Of a stretch of DNA of 39,377 bases, positions 1 through 7,893 are shown one piece after another (position 1 is the stretch's first letter; every line of letters begins with the position of its first letter). This stretch comes from Gammaproteobacteria bacterium. Its GTDB lineage: Bacteria > Pseudomonadota > Gammaproteobacteria > Pseudomonadales > Pseudohongiellaceae. The stretch lies in NCBI GenBank assembly GCA_002730035.1, contig PBYU01000007.1, positions 9,618 through 48,994 of the forward strand, read 5' to 3'. The position numbers and the translations under genes were made by a program. The notes beneath the pieces were generated by a model that saw only the letters and a list, made by a program, of their open reading frames with translations, was not told the origin of the DNA and did not search any database.

Positions 1-1
1 G

Positions 2-610
2 CGAGCCTTCTGCGCCGGTACCGATCTGTTTGAAAGGGATAAGCTCAGCGAACAGCAACGTGCTGCCAAGTCAGATCGCGCCAGGAATTTGCTGGTCAGG
101 CTTTATCGAGCCCCGTTTATCAGTATCGCTGCTCTCAATGGTCTGGCATTCGGCGGCGGATTGGAACTGGCGATGGCTTGTACCTTTCGCATCGCAGCAC
201 CTCATGTCGAGTGCTCCTTACCAGAAGTAAAGATAGGATTGATTCCGGCCTACGCTGGTACTCAGCTACTGCCCGCACTTGTCGGTCGGTCGCGGGCGCT
301 GGATATGATGCTGACCGGTCGGCCGGTCGCCCGTGACGAAGCCCTTGCAATGGGCCTGATTAACCGCATCGCCAATAGCGATGCACCACTTCTCGATCAG
401 GCTCAGCAATTCCTTACTTCGATCACGGGTCACAGCAAGCTTGCCATCAATGCCATTCGTGAGTGTGCCAGCGTAGCGGCCAGCCAGCTCAGTGAACATG
501 GGCTGGCGGTGGAAAAAGACTGTGTAGTCAGGGTAGCTGAGAGTGACGATGCGAAGGAAGGAGTAGCCGCATTTCGTGACAAGCGCCCACCGATTTTTAA
601 ACACCGCTGA
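2..610 (+). CDS. Enoyl-CoA hydratase/isomerase (crotonase) family, 5' end outside window
   Basis: The frame is open to the left edge, so the true start lies upstream. The visible 202 residues are the core and C-terminus of a crotonase fold, which hydrates or isomerises acyl-CoA thioesters in the cytoplasm. RAFCAGTDL near the edge is the first oxyanion-hole loop. GGGLELAM follows, then LPEVKIGLIP. The Glu of GGGLELAM and the Glu of LPEV match the two catalytic glutamates of true hydratases, so hydratase activity is likely rather than a diverged crotonase. The C-terminus (EGVAAFRDKRPPIF) is typical of the family. The substrate cannot be read. About 75 bases separate it from the next + strand gene, which has its own ribosome site. 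Confidence 0.9.
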   Translation, partial: RAFCAGTDLFERDKLSEQQRAAKSDRARNLLVRLYRAPFISIAALNGLAFGGGLELAMACTFRIAAPHVECSLPEVKIGLIPAYAGTQLLPALVGRSRALDMMLTGRPVARDEALAMGLINRIANSDAPLLDQAQQFLTSITGHSKLAINAIRECASVAASQLSEHGLAVEKDCVVRVAESDDAKEGVAAFRDKRPPIFKHR

Positions 611-686
611 ATATCAGCTAGTGAACTAAATTTTTGACTAAAATCCGAATTCACCCCTATCAGTGCTAATGAAGGAGCAGTTTCTC

Positions 687-1583
687 ATGACACAGAAACA
701 CTTCGTAAGATTGATCCAATGCTGTTCGACTTGCCTCCTGTGTGTGGCAGCTTCAACCGTCTACACCCAGGTAAATCCCGCAGCGGGTTTCGTGCTTATT
801 GAAGGAGGCAGTTTCACCATGGGCAGTTCGGACAGTGAAGCCGGCAGAGATGACGACGAGGGTCCACAACACCAGGTGGCGGTAGCCAGTTTTGCACTGG
901 CCCGAACCGAGCTTACACGAGGCGAATTTGCAGAATTCGTTACCGCCACCGGTTACCAGACCGACACCGAGCGCAGTCCTACTGGTTGTGCACCCCAACC
1001 GGAAGAAGGTGGAAGAACCAGTTGGAACGCACCCGGCTGGGAACAGACTGATGCCCATCCGGTGGTGTGCGTGAGCCGCAACGACGCTTACGCCTATGCC
1101 GAGTGGAAAGGCCGACAGCTGGGCAGATCTCTGCGCATCCCTACCGAAGCAGAATATGAATATGCCCTGCGCAAGACCAATCGCACCGTCTACCCATGGG
1201 GCATCGATGCGGACAGGGGATGCGTTTTCGGCAACATCGGTGATGTGAATTTCAAGAACTTCCGCCCTGAGATCACCAGCACCGGAAATTGCGATGATGG
1301 GTATACCTTCACCGCTCCGGTCGGCAGTTTTAGACCAGACGGTGTCGGTACTGTAGACCTGAGCGGCAATGTTTGGGAATGGTCCGCCGATTGTTTCGTC
1401 GATAACTATGCCGCAGCGCCTGCCGATGGATCTGCAATGATGGGGGGCGACTGTGCGCTGGGAGTGCTGCGTGGCGCTTCATTTGATGATGGACCCCGGT
1501 ATCAGCGTTCCGCCAATCGGGTAAGGTCGGCACCCGACCGGGGCGCGTGGGTATTTGGCATTCGACTGGCCCATGATATGTAA
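687..1583 (+). CDS. Exported formylglycine-generating-enzyme-like (SUMF1 domain) protein
   Basis: The ATG at 687 is preferred because AAGGAG lies at 672-677; GTG 663 and ATG 669 would add residues ahead of the signal peptide. The product is about 298 aa. It has an N-terminal hydrophobic segment with LLCVAAS ending near YTQ, then a full FGE-sulfatase domain: FVLIEGGSFTMGS, RTELTRGEFAEFV, HPVVCVSRNDAYAYAEW, RIPTEAEYEYALR, LSGNVWEWSADCF and a closing FGIRLA. Real formylglycine-generating enzymes carry a catalytic Cys pair near the C-terminus. Here that stretch reads VLRGASFDDGPRYQRSANR and has no Cys, so sulfatase maturation is unlikely. A binding or non-enzymatic periplasmic role is more probable. 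It sits 44 bases ahead of a PDLQG-family gene and may be co-transcribed with it. Confidence 0.85.
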   Translation: MTQKHFVRLIQCCSTCLLCVAASTVYTQVNPAAGFVLIEGGSFTMGSSDSEAGRDDDEGPQHQVAVASFALARTELTRGEFAEFVTATGYQTDTERSPTGCAPQPEEGGRTSWNAPGWEQTDAHPVVCVSRNDAYAYAEWKGRQLGRSLRIPTEAEYEYALRKTNRTVYPWGIDADRGCVFGNIGDVNFKNFRPEITSTGNCDDGYTFTAPVGSFRPDGVGTVDLSGNVWEWSADCFVDNYAAAPADGSAMMGGDCALGVLRGASFDDGPRYQRSANRVRSAPDRGAWVFGIRLAHDM

Positions 1584-1627
1584 TGTGTGTAAGACTAGGA
1601 CTATTGATCGAGAAGCTGGAGATAAAA

Positions 1628-2608
1628 ATGCCTAAGCAACGCATACCAGCAGTAGTGGGCGTCCTGATGACGCTGGCAGTCACAGCTAGTACTGCTTACT
1701 CGCAATCCATAGATCAGAACCTGGACAGTTATCTGCTTGAGAAGACGGCATGGGGTCATCCCAACCTGCAGGGTGTGTGGGATCGTCGCACGATAACACC
1801 GTTAGAACGTCCCGAACGTTTTGCAGCGAAACCCTTTCTAACTCCGGAAGAGATTCGCGCCTACGAAAGTCAGAGTGCAACCAGAAGTGACGGCAGACCA
1901 CTCGATTCCGGTCGAGGAGGCATCTCGGTTCACGATCCAGGCGACCTGGACTATGGCTCAACAGTCATCGCCGGCGGACAGACTTCTCTGGTAGTCAATC
2001 CTGCCAATGGACGCATTCCAGCTTTCACTCAGGCGGCGCGAGATCGCGCAGCTGCAGCAACTAAAGCCCGCGAAGGTCGCGGACCTGCGGACAGCTGGGT
2101 CGATCGCAGCCTGACTGAGCGCTGTATCACCTGGGGTTTGCCCCAGGGATTGTTGCCACAAGCCTACAATAACAATATCAAAATCATCCAGACTCCCAAT
2201 GAGGTGATGATCTACACCGAGATGGTTCACGATGTGCGCATCATTCCTATTGACGGACGACCCCATCTGCCGGAGAACATTACCCAGTGGCATGGCGATC
2301 CACGCGGTCGTTGGGAGGGCAATACGCTGGTTGTCGAGTCAAGCAACTTCTCCCCCAAGTCCAATTTCAGACGGTCCAATGTGAACCTGCACCTGCAAGA
2401 ACGATTCACTCGTACTGAAGGCGATATGCTGCAATATGAATTCACGGTAAGCGATGAAACCACTTGGGAGCGCCCCTGGAGTGTTTCCTTCCCGATGGTT
2501 CGCGGCGATCAACCCATCTATGAATTTGCCTGCCATGAAGGAAACTACGCCTTACGGAATATTCTCACCATAGCGCGCAATCTGGAGAAACAGGCAGCAA
2601 GGCAGTAA
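1628..2608 (+). CDS. Exported PDLQG-family protein, paralogue 1 (function unknown)
   Basis: First of four related exported proteins in the window. An ATG at 1583 overlaps the previous stop, but ATG 1628 has GGAG at 1618-1621 and opens directly on a signal peptide (VLMTLAVTASTAYSQ). It also gives 326 aa, matching the 319-326 aa of the other three. Family landmarks seen here: HPNLQGVWDRRTITPLERP near the N-terminus, TSLVVNPANGRIP, LTERCI, AYNNNIKIIQT, EMVHDVRIIPID, GRWEGNTLVVESSNF, and near the C-terminus TTWERPWSVSFPM and EFACHEGNY. Two Cys (in ERC and ACHEGN) are shared by all copies and could form a disulfide. I recognise no named domain. Many bacteria carry such proteins as hypothetical. 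This is the most diverged of the four copies. Confidence 0.85.
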   Translation: MPKQRIPAVVGVLMTLAVTASTAYSQSIDQNLDSYLLEKTAWGHPNLQGVWDRRTITPLERPERFAAKPFLTPEEIRAYESQSATRSDGRPLDSGRGGISVHDPGDLDYGSTVIAGGQTSLVVNPANGRIPAFTQAARDRAAAATKAREGRGPADSWVDRSLTERCITWGLPQGLLPQAYNNNIKIIQTPNEVMIYTEMVHDVRIIPIDGRPHLPENITQWHGDPRGRWEGNTLVVESSNFSPKSNFRRSNVNLHLQERFTRTEGDMLQYEFTVSDETTWERPWSVSFPMVRGDQPIYEFACHEGNYALRNILTIARNLEKQAARQ

Positions 2609-2653
2609 CTGCTCTGATTTATTCTCCGTAGCCGTTGCTCTTTCTTCTCTATT

Positions 2654-2684
2654 GCTTCCGGCGAGCCCGCGACTTTCCGGAAGC
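2654..2684. repeat. Inverted repeat after paralogue 1
   Basis: GCTTCCGG (2654-2661) and CCGGAAGC (2677-2684) are perfect 8-base complements around a 15-base loop, 46 bases past the stop at 2608. No T-run follows, so it is at best a weak transcription or RNA-stability hairpin. Confidence 0.4.
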
Positions 2685-2778
2685 TGCTTATTCCAAACAA
2701 GCTCTGCTTAGAAGTGGTAAGCAGGGTTTAGCCTACTATTTACCGGGCGGGCAAATAGGGCAATAATCAGGAGTAAAA

Positions 2779-2815
2779 CAGACTGCGCTATTCGGGGGCT
2801 AATATAATCAGCCCC
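2779..2815 (+). promoter_or_regulatory. Promoter with overlapping palindrome for the PilZ gene
   Basis: A perfect -10 box TATAAT lies at 2803-2808. The best -35 match, CAGACT at 2779-2784, is weak at 18-base spacing. The -10 box is enclosed by an inverted repeat, GGGGCT (2795-2800) and AGCCCC (2810-2815), placed as an operator would be. A poor -35 plus a palindrome over the -10 suggests a regulator-dependent or repressible promoter. Predicted transcript start is close to 2815, giving a leader of about 20 bases before the TTG at 2837. Confidence 0.45.
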
Positions 2816-2836
2816 AACTTCAAAGAGTGATCGGAA

Positions 2837-3580
2837 TTGGAATCATCGAGTGACAATAGTCGTAAAATAACCGTAACAGAGGAAATTTGCGACATATTAC
2901 AGGCGGCTCTGACGCACGGCTGGAATTTCAGTTATCTAGCAATGGTCAATCATCATCTGTCATCCCATTGCAGCGAATTGGTGGATGTAAATCCTGAGCT
3001 AGTTACTCTGAGTGTTGCAGGCGACGCCCTGTATGAAGCGGCGACTACTGCTACTGACGGTATAGTATTCCGTGCTCAGAACGGTGGGATTTTAATTGTC
3101 TTTACGTCAACACTGCTGCCGCTCGAAAAAAATCAAGTGTCAAACAGCGATTCGCGAGTCTGTTTATTCGAATTCCCTGCATCGCTTCGCTTCTCACAAT
3201 TGCGTAAAGCTATCCGGATCAGCTACAGCAAACAGCAGAATATTCCCGTCACTTTTTTTGCCAGTTTAGGAGTTCGATTTCAGGGCAGCGTAGTCGATAT
3301 TTCCGCCATTGGGGCGAAAATACGATTCGATGGAAATATCTCAGACTTACTGGAAAGTTCAGAAATCATCGCAGACTGTCAGATACGGCTGCCCGACGAA
3401 TCGCTACTCGAGGCCCGGGCAAGAGTGCTCGGGCATCTGTATGACTCCGAACAGGATATCAGCTACTTACGTTGCCAATACCTCGACTTGAACATGAACA
3501 GTGAGCTGCAATTGAAGAATCTAATCGACGACGCACTAAGGCAAATGGATCAATCAGATCTGTCTTTAGGGGCCCTCTGA
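2837..3580 (+). CDS. PilZ-domain c-di-GMP-binding protein with YcgR-like N-terminal domain
   Basis: A 247-residue cytoplasmic protein. Residues about 10-115 look like the YcgR-type N-terminal beta domain (LVDVNPELVTLSV, GGILIVFTSTLLP). Residues 119-235 form the PilZ domain. The c-di-GMP signature is intact: RKAIR at 123-127 (RxxxR) and DISAIG at 154-159 (D/NxSxxG). In this family c-di-GMP binding tunes flagellar motors, exopolysaccharide or pili; which output applies here is not visible. The start is TTG, 9 bases after AAAGAG at 2822-2827; the first internal ATG would cut into the N-terminal domain. The stop codon falls inside an insertion-sequence-like terminus (3570-3587), so the last few residues (SLGAL) may not be ancestral. 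No neighbour is functionally related. Confidence 0.85.
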   Translation: MESSSDNSRKITVTEEICDILQAALTHGWNFSYLAMVNHHLSSHCSELVDVNPELVTLSVAGDALYEAATTATDGIVFRAQNGGILIVFTSTLLPLEKNQVSNSDSRVCLFEFPASLRFSQLRKAIRISYSKQQNIPVTFFASLGVRFQGSVVDISAIGAKIRFDGNISDLLESSEIIADCQIRLPDESLLEARARVLGHLYDSEQDISYLRCQYLDLNMNSELQLKNLIDDALRQMDQSDLSLGAL

Positions 3581-3587
3581 ATAAGTA
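3570..3587 (+). repeat. IS-terminus-like sequence, copy 1
   Basis: GGGCCCTCTGAATAAGTA matches the sequence at 23641-23658 at 16 of 18 bases. Each copy directly follows a YTAR tetranucleotide (TTAG 3566-3569 here, CTAG there). YTAR is the target preference of IS5-family elements, and GAATAAG also occurs near the ends of IS5. No transposase or opposite end is visible; bases 3588-3796 hold no convincing gene and may be residual insertion DNA. The stop of the PilZ gene lies inside this copy. Confidence 0.45.
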
Positions 3588-3796
3588 GTTAGCCACTTTT
3601 GCTTACAGCAAGACCACTCTGGGGGCCTGTCGGGCTCTGCCGCTAGACTAAATCGCAGGGAACGCCCCACCTTGGCAAGTACGATAACGACACGACGGTG
3701 CACGACAGGCCCGCCAGTCAAGACTGACACCCCCGTGCGCTCGCAGCAAAGCACTGCATGAAATGTCGACGACCCCTTATGGATGCTGGGATTCGG

Positions 3797-3816
3797 ACTC
3801 AGTCGATCAACTGAGT
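3797..3816 (-). repeat. Hairpin centred on a stop codon
   Basis: ACTCAGT (3797-3803) and ACTGAGT (3810-3816) pair around a 6-base loop that contains the stop of the minus-strand hydrolase gene. There is no downstream T-run. It could protect the 3' end of the transcript or be a weak terminator. Confidence 0.35.
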
Positions 3817-4796
3817 AGTTCCAGCAGCGCCTCAGCCACAGCATCAGGCCGATGAGCAGGCAGGTCGTGCCCGGCACCCGCCACAATGCGTCGACCACGC
3901 AGGTCACTGAAGCGCGCCTGGTCACCGGCAGGGTTGGGCGACGGGGCTCCAAACCCACTGTCCTCACCCCGTAGCACGATTGTCGGTACATTAATAACTG
4001 GCCGTTCAGCCAATTGACGTTCTACTTCCAGGAATCGATCTTCACCCGCTGCGTTGACATGGCGATGACGGTAGGAATGAATTACCACGTCGACAAAATC
4101 TGGATTGTCGAAAGAAGGAGCAGAGCGATTATAGGCATCATCGCTGTACTGCCAGCCAGGTGACCAGGTGTCCCACAGATAACGAATGACGTCGTGGCGG
4201 TTACTTTCCAGGCCGGCAATTCCCCGCTCCGTATTGAAATACCACTGGTACCAGAGCAATGCCTCGAACCGGGCCGGGGCTGGATTTCCAGGCGTGATAG
4301 TATCCTGCACGGAGTAGCCACCACAGGCAACCTGGGCACGTACTCGCTCTGGGTGCAGTATGGACGCTATGCAGGCCGCCCGGTTCCCCCAGTCGAATCC
4401 TGCAGTAGCAAACCGCTCCAGGGCGAGCGCATCGGCAAAATCCACCAGGTCCTGGCCGATGGCAGCCTGTTCCGCCATGCGCGGCGCCGCGGGATTTCTG
4501 AAGCGGGTCGGTCCGTAGCCTCGCAAGTAAGGAACCAGCACGCGCAATCCGGCATCGACCAGGGGCTCTGGCACGCCATCAAACGATCGCACATCGTAAG
4601 GAAATCCGTGCAGCAGGATGACAGGAAACCCATTGGTCGGGCCATGCTCCTCGTAGCCAATATCGAGGACATCGGTTTGCACCATTTTGACGGAGGGAGC
4701 CACGGACTGAGCCATAATCGGCTTACTCCTCAAGCCATTTGCAGTTACAGCAGCCACGCCAGCGGCTTGTAAGAATTCTCTTCGTGTAGGTGCCAC
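3807..4796 (-). CDS. Tat-exported alpha/beta hydrolase, epoxide hydrolase/dehalogenase-like
   Basis: A 329-residue protein with a twin-arginine signal (TRREFLQAAG) that predicts export of a folded enzyme. The fold is alpha/beta hydrolase: oxyanion loop HGFP at 63-66, nucleophile elbow GFDWG with Asp135 as nucleophile, acid near EDS (278-280) and His310 in GAGHDLP. An Asp nucleophile in GxDWG is seen in epoxide hydrolases and haloalkane or haloacetate dehalogenases, not in Ser esterases. GTG at 4796 is the start: AAGGAG lies 6 bases upstream, and it places the RR motif at the right distance. It follows the cyclase gene by 20 bases, so the two are probably one operon. The substrate is unknown. 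Confidence 0.85.
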   Translation of the reverse strand: MAPTRREFLQAAGVAAVTANGLRSKPIMAQSVAPSVKMVQTDVLDIGYEEHGPTNGFPVILLHGFPYDVRSFDGVPEPLVDAGLRVLVPYLRGYGPTRFRNPAAPRMAEQAAIGQDLVDFADALALERFATAGFDWGNRAACIASILHPERVRAQVACGGYSVQDTITPGNPAPARFEALLWYQWYFNTERGIAGLESNRHDVIRYLWDTWSPGWQYSDDAYNRSAPSFDNPDFVDVVIHSYRHRHVNAAGEDRFLEVERQLAERPVINVPTIVLRGEDSGFGAPSPNPAGDQARFSDLRGRRIVAGAGHDLPAHRPDAVAEALLELLS

Positions 4797-4816
4797 ATCT
4801 AACTCCTTGTATTATT

Positions 4817-5824
4817 TCAGAAGGCAGCAATTGGATTAACCGGAGAGCCTGTGCCATTGGGTATTGGAAGAGGAGCTATAGTGAGCATGAACTCCCAGCG
4901 ACCCTGCATTTCTGCCATTTCACTCAAGGCTTCCAGGTCAGCACGATCCAGCAGGTGGATGCCCAGCATGGTGAGAGCGAAATCATGCAGTGCCAAGGTA
5001 GGCAAATCGCCAGCAGGCCGAGGCGTATAACCCGGAGTCTCCCAACCCAGAATCGCGATATCCCGTTCTCTGAGCCAGGGGATGACGGTGTTGTCAAATC
5101 CGGCCGCTTCGGCCCAGGTATCAAACGGACCTTCCATTTCCCTACGCACCCACCTACCCCAGCGCAGCAACATAGCATCGCCCGGACCTACTTTGACTCC
5201 CGCCATCGCCTCCCAGGCTTGGAGGTCCGCCACAGTGATTCGATAACCCGGTTCGAGATATTCCACGCCTTTTAACTTGGGAATGTCATACAGCACCCCC
5301 CGAGTGACAATACCGTCTTTCATGGTGAGCACGGCATTGACCTTAGCACCCTGTTCCATGGTCACCGTATCCGCCATCTCCACACCGTTCCACATCTTGC
5401 CATCGAAGAAACGATGACCGAAGCCATCGATATGGGTAGTGCCCGCACCATGTATGCAGCGAAAAGCAATGCGGTCGCTGGCGCCGTTGGGACTGGCATT
5501 GATCATCTCCCACTCCAGCGGGCAGGGATTGTCCATACTTTCAACCGTATCGGCGGTCCTCGCAAGTGAGACCGTCACGCCACTCTGAACCAGGCCAGCG
5601 GCTTGCCTGCGCTTTTCGGGTGTAATCAGGTTGAGTGTCCCCAGTTCATCATCCGGACCCCAACGACCCCAGTTGGATAGCTCTTCCTGCCAACGCTGGA
5701 ATTGCTCCTGGGATACGAAAGGGCCACTGTCCTGAGCGGCAGAATCCGGACTCATTGGACCGAACAATAGAAGCATAGAAATTAGCGCGGCAACGAGTAG
5801 CTGCAGAGTTTGTGTGAATTTCAT
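4817..5824 (-). CDS. Exported cyclase-family (kynurenine formamidase-like) metal hydrolase, copy 1
   Basis: 335 residues with a Sec signal peptide (LLVAALISMLLLFGP). The metal-binding signature of the cyclase/formamidase family, roughly HxGTHxDxxxH, is present as HGAGTTHIDGFGH with His125, His131, Asp133 and His137. The family uses Zn or Mn to hydrolyse cyclic or formyl amides and lactone-like rings. The N-terminal block SNWGRWGPDDELGTLNLITP is shared almost exactly with the second copy at 14565-15545. GGAGTAAATC precedes the ATG. It is first in a two-gene run with the Tat hydrolase, which suggests successive hydrolytic steps on one exported substrate. Known periplasmic members of this subgroup are poorly characterised, so substrate is inference only. 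Confidence 0.88.
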   Translation of the reverse strand: MKFTQTLQLLVAALISMLLLFGPMSPDSAAQDSGPFVSQEQFQRWQEELSNWGRWGPDDELGTLNLITPEKRRQAAGLVQSGVTVSLARTADTVESMDNPCPLEWEMINASPNGASDRIAFRCIHGAGTTHIDGFGHRFFDGKMWNGVEMADTVTMEQGAKVNAVLTMKDGIVTRGVLYDIPKLKGVEYLEPGYRITVADLQAWEAMAGVKVGPGDAMLLRWGRWVRREMEGPFDTWAEAAGFDNTVIPWLRERDIAILGWETPGYTPRPAGDLPTLALHDFALTMLGIHLLDRADLEALSEMAEMQGRWEFMLTIAPLPIPNGTGSPVNPIAAF

Positions 5825-5860
5825 GATTTACTCCGGGTTATCTTTGTTATTTCAACGACC

Positions 5861-7288
5861 CTAACGCCACCAATGCTCTATCGAATTGGCATAGTACTCA
5901 ATGAGCGCCTGGTGCTGTGAATTGATACTGTAACAGTCATTTTCCTCCAACAGCAAATTGCGTTCGATCAACAAATCCAGACTATTTGACCAGGTTCTGT
6001 GGCGAGGCTTTTCTGCAGGCTTCATTGCCGCTCCACGCTCGATCATCGCATCGATAAGCTCGTCACATTCACGCACGATATCCAGAGACGTGAAGTGTTT
6101 CAAATCTTCCTGTACATCAAGCTGCCGCCGTAACATTACCGCAGCAATGACAGGAACCGGCAGAATTGGCATCACATGGCGCAAGGCGTCCATGAGGAAT
6201 GCCGCAAGCTTCTGAACTCTGGGGATTCTCTGCTCTTTTACCAGATGTTTGAAATCCAGTTTCTGTCGTTCACAGTAGTCCCGCATGGAAACCGGAAGTC
6301 CAAAGTTTACGCTGGCGTATCCATAGCGTTGCCAGCGGGTTCTGGAACTTACGAACAAATTGTTCCGCATGAAGTGGAAGAACCTTGTAAAGTGCCCCCA
6401 CTTGCCGGCACGCTTCTTTTTGTCATCCCAAACCAATAGGTTCTGGTCTTCCAGCACATGGTCATAATTGATGCCCACAGGAATAAACACCACATTGCGA
6501 TCGGATTGCCAATCATATTGCCGCAACATGTAGTCGAGAAATCCCAGCTTCGGCTGGCCCAACGACCCATCACAGCTGAGGCCACCTTCCAGAAATACCG
6601 CCTGGCAAACGCCGCTCTGGGTCGCCATGTAGACATAGCGTTCCAGTACTTTGCGATACAGCGGATTTTGTGAATCGCGGCGCACGAAGAATGCACCAAG
6701 CGAACGAATCAGGGATTCCAGTGGAAATACTCTGGCCCACTCACCTACTGCGTAGGACAGAGTTACCTGTTCCGCTGCCAGATAGCTAATTAGTACATAA
6801 TCCATATTACTGCGATGGTTCATGACAAACACAACGGTAGCTTCCGGGTCGACGCTCTGTAATTTGCCTCCGTCAGCAGCGGCCACCCTCACCCGGTAGA
6901 TGAAGCGTGCGACTTTCTTCGCCAGCCAGTAAGCAACCCGAAAATACACGTAGGCATTGAAGGAGGGAACGATTTCCCGCGCGTAACTCTTTACTCGTTG
7001 TTGTAATACATCGCGCGGAATATTTTCCTGCAACGAAAGCTCTTCGATCAGGGCAATGACTTCCTGATCAAACATGAGTTGATCTATCAGTACTTGCCGC
7101 TTGGTGCGTTGTAGCGGTCGAACCTTGATCTGCAGGCTGGCATTGAGCTTGTCGACTGCCCTATTGAGCCTGCGCCGCAGGTACCAGCGAACGCTGGGAA
7201 ACAGCACGCTCATTACCACGGCATAGCCGGCAGCAAGCAGCAATAGAATAAACAACCAGGCTGGCAAGGAGACAGAGGAATCAAACAC
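5861..7288 (-). CDS. PlsB-like glycerol-3-phosphate/lysophosphatidate acyltransferase, short form
   Basis: 475 residues. One N-terminal membrane segment (about 10-30) is followed by a basic stretch. The acyltransferase block carries the HX4D motif NHRSNMD (His158, Asp163), GAFFVRRD around 198-205, FLEGGLSCDG around 232-241, and VFIPVGINYD around 267-275. These match motifs I to IV of the PlsB group, including the EGG(R)S phosphate-binding element. E. coli PlsB is about 800 residues, so this is a compact homologue and may prefer a different acyl acceptor. It would act at the inner membrane in phospholipid or storage-lipid synthesis. The GTG start has GAGGAG upstream at a rather long 12-base spacing. 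It is not clearly in an operon; 36 bases separate it from the cyclase downstream. Confidence 0.85.
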   Translation of the reverse strand: MFDSSVSLPAWLFILLLLAAGYAVVMSVLFPSVRWYLRRRLNRAVDKLNASLQIKVRPLQRTKRQVLIDQLMFDQEVIALIEELSLQENIPRDVLQQRVKSYAREIVPSFNAYVYFRVAYWLAKKVARFIYRVRVAAADGGKLQSVDPEATVVFVMNHRSNMDYVLISYLAAEQVTLSYAVGEWARVFPLESLIRSLGAFFVRRDSQNPLYRKVLERYVYMATQSGVCQAVFLEGGLSCDGSLGQPKLGFLDYMLRQYDWQSDRNVVFIPVGINYDHVLEDQNLLVWDDKKKRAGKWGHFTRFFHFMRNNLFVSSRTRWQRYGYASVNFGLPVSMRDYCERQKLDFKHLVKEQRIPRVQKLAAFLMDALRHVMPILPVPVIAAVMLRRQLDVQEDLKHFTSLDIVRECDELIDAMIERGAAMKPAEKPRHRTWSNSLDLLIERNLLLEENDCYSINSQHQALIEYYANSIEHWWR

Positions 7289-7401
7289 AGCGGAGTGAGT
7301 CTCCTCTAGTTAGGGATGCTCATTAGTAGTAGTCTGGATGGGTAGAAATTTGCTAAGGTTTAGAAACCATTCTGAAGCCAATCCATCTGCCGGAGCCTGA
7401 C

Positions 7402-7496
7402 ATGAAGTGCCCTAAGTGTAAAGGTGAGTTAGAAACCAAGACGCGCAACATTTGTCTGTAGAACGATGCAGGGGCTGCTATGGATTACTGGTGGAG
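7402..7496 (+). pseudogene. Frameshifted zinc-ribbon (zf-TFIIB-like) gene relic
   Basis: ATG 7402 opens MKCPKCKGELETKTRNIC and then meets TAG at 7459-7461. One frame away, from 7458, the sequence continues VERCRGCYGLLVE. Joined by a one-base shift, the pieces give CPKC-x(n)-CRGC, the paired CxxC layout of the zf-TFIIB-like ribbon, whose members usually begin MKCPKC. The second frame runs straight into the antisense of the neighbouring NTF2-like gene, so the rest of the protein is missing. The reading is a decayed, truncated gene; a sequencing indel could explain the shift but not the truncation. Confidence 0.55.
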
Positions 7497-7499
7497 AAC

Positions 7500-7889
7500 C
7501 TAATCGCCCACCGCGGCGAAAGCCGCACGCCATATTTTCAGTCCGTTGCTTGTCTGCTTAACGGTGATGATGAAATTATTTGCAAAGGATTCAACGTCAC
7601 CTGATACCGGCTCGATAGTGCCGCGTGCCACACCGTACAGCACCACCGAATCACCCATTACTTCGGCACCGGTATAGTCATGGGTGAAAATCAATTTGCC
7701 GGTCTGCAATAAGCCAGCGTAAAACTCCCTGAAGGCATCTATGCCCACTACTAATGGCGCATCGGCCGCCAACATGACAATGTCCTGGGCGAAGTTGATC
7801 ACAATGCTGTCCAGATCACCCTCACTCGCCTTCATTTCGTGATCAGCGATCAGGACCTTCGCCAATCTGATCAGTGCCTCCTCAACCAT
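7500..7889 (-). CDS. NTF2-like/SnoaL-type small protein
   Basis: 129 residues with the cone-shaped NTF2-like pattern: an N-terminal helix pair (ALIRLAKVLIADHEMKASEGDLDSI), the block DIVMLAADAPLVVGIDAFREFY, then strands ending in LKIWRAAFAAV. Members include ketosteroid isomerases, polyketide cyclases and many stress or accessory proteins; no catalytic residues clearly assign one activity. No signal peptide, so cytoplasmic. The ATG lies 4 bases after the stop of the upstream PQQ-dehydrogenase-like gene with little Shine-Dalgarno sequence, which suggests translational coupling. It ends the amidase, dehydrogenase, NTF2 run. Confidence 0.75.
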   Translation of the reverse strand: MVEEALIRLAKVLIADHEMKASEGDLDSIVINFAQDIVMLAADAPLVVGIDAFREFYAGLLQTGKLIFTHDYTGAEVMGDSVVLYGVARGTIEPVSGDVESFANNFIITVKQTSNGLKIWRAAFAAVGD

Positions 7890-7893
7890 GGCT

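Noticed and set aside
3566..3991. 141-codon minus-strand ORF
   Set aside because: Half is antisense to the Tat hydrolase 3' end and the rest is possible insertion residue; no motif or start signal.
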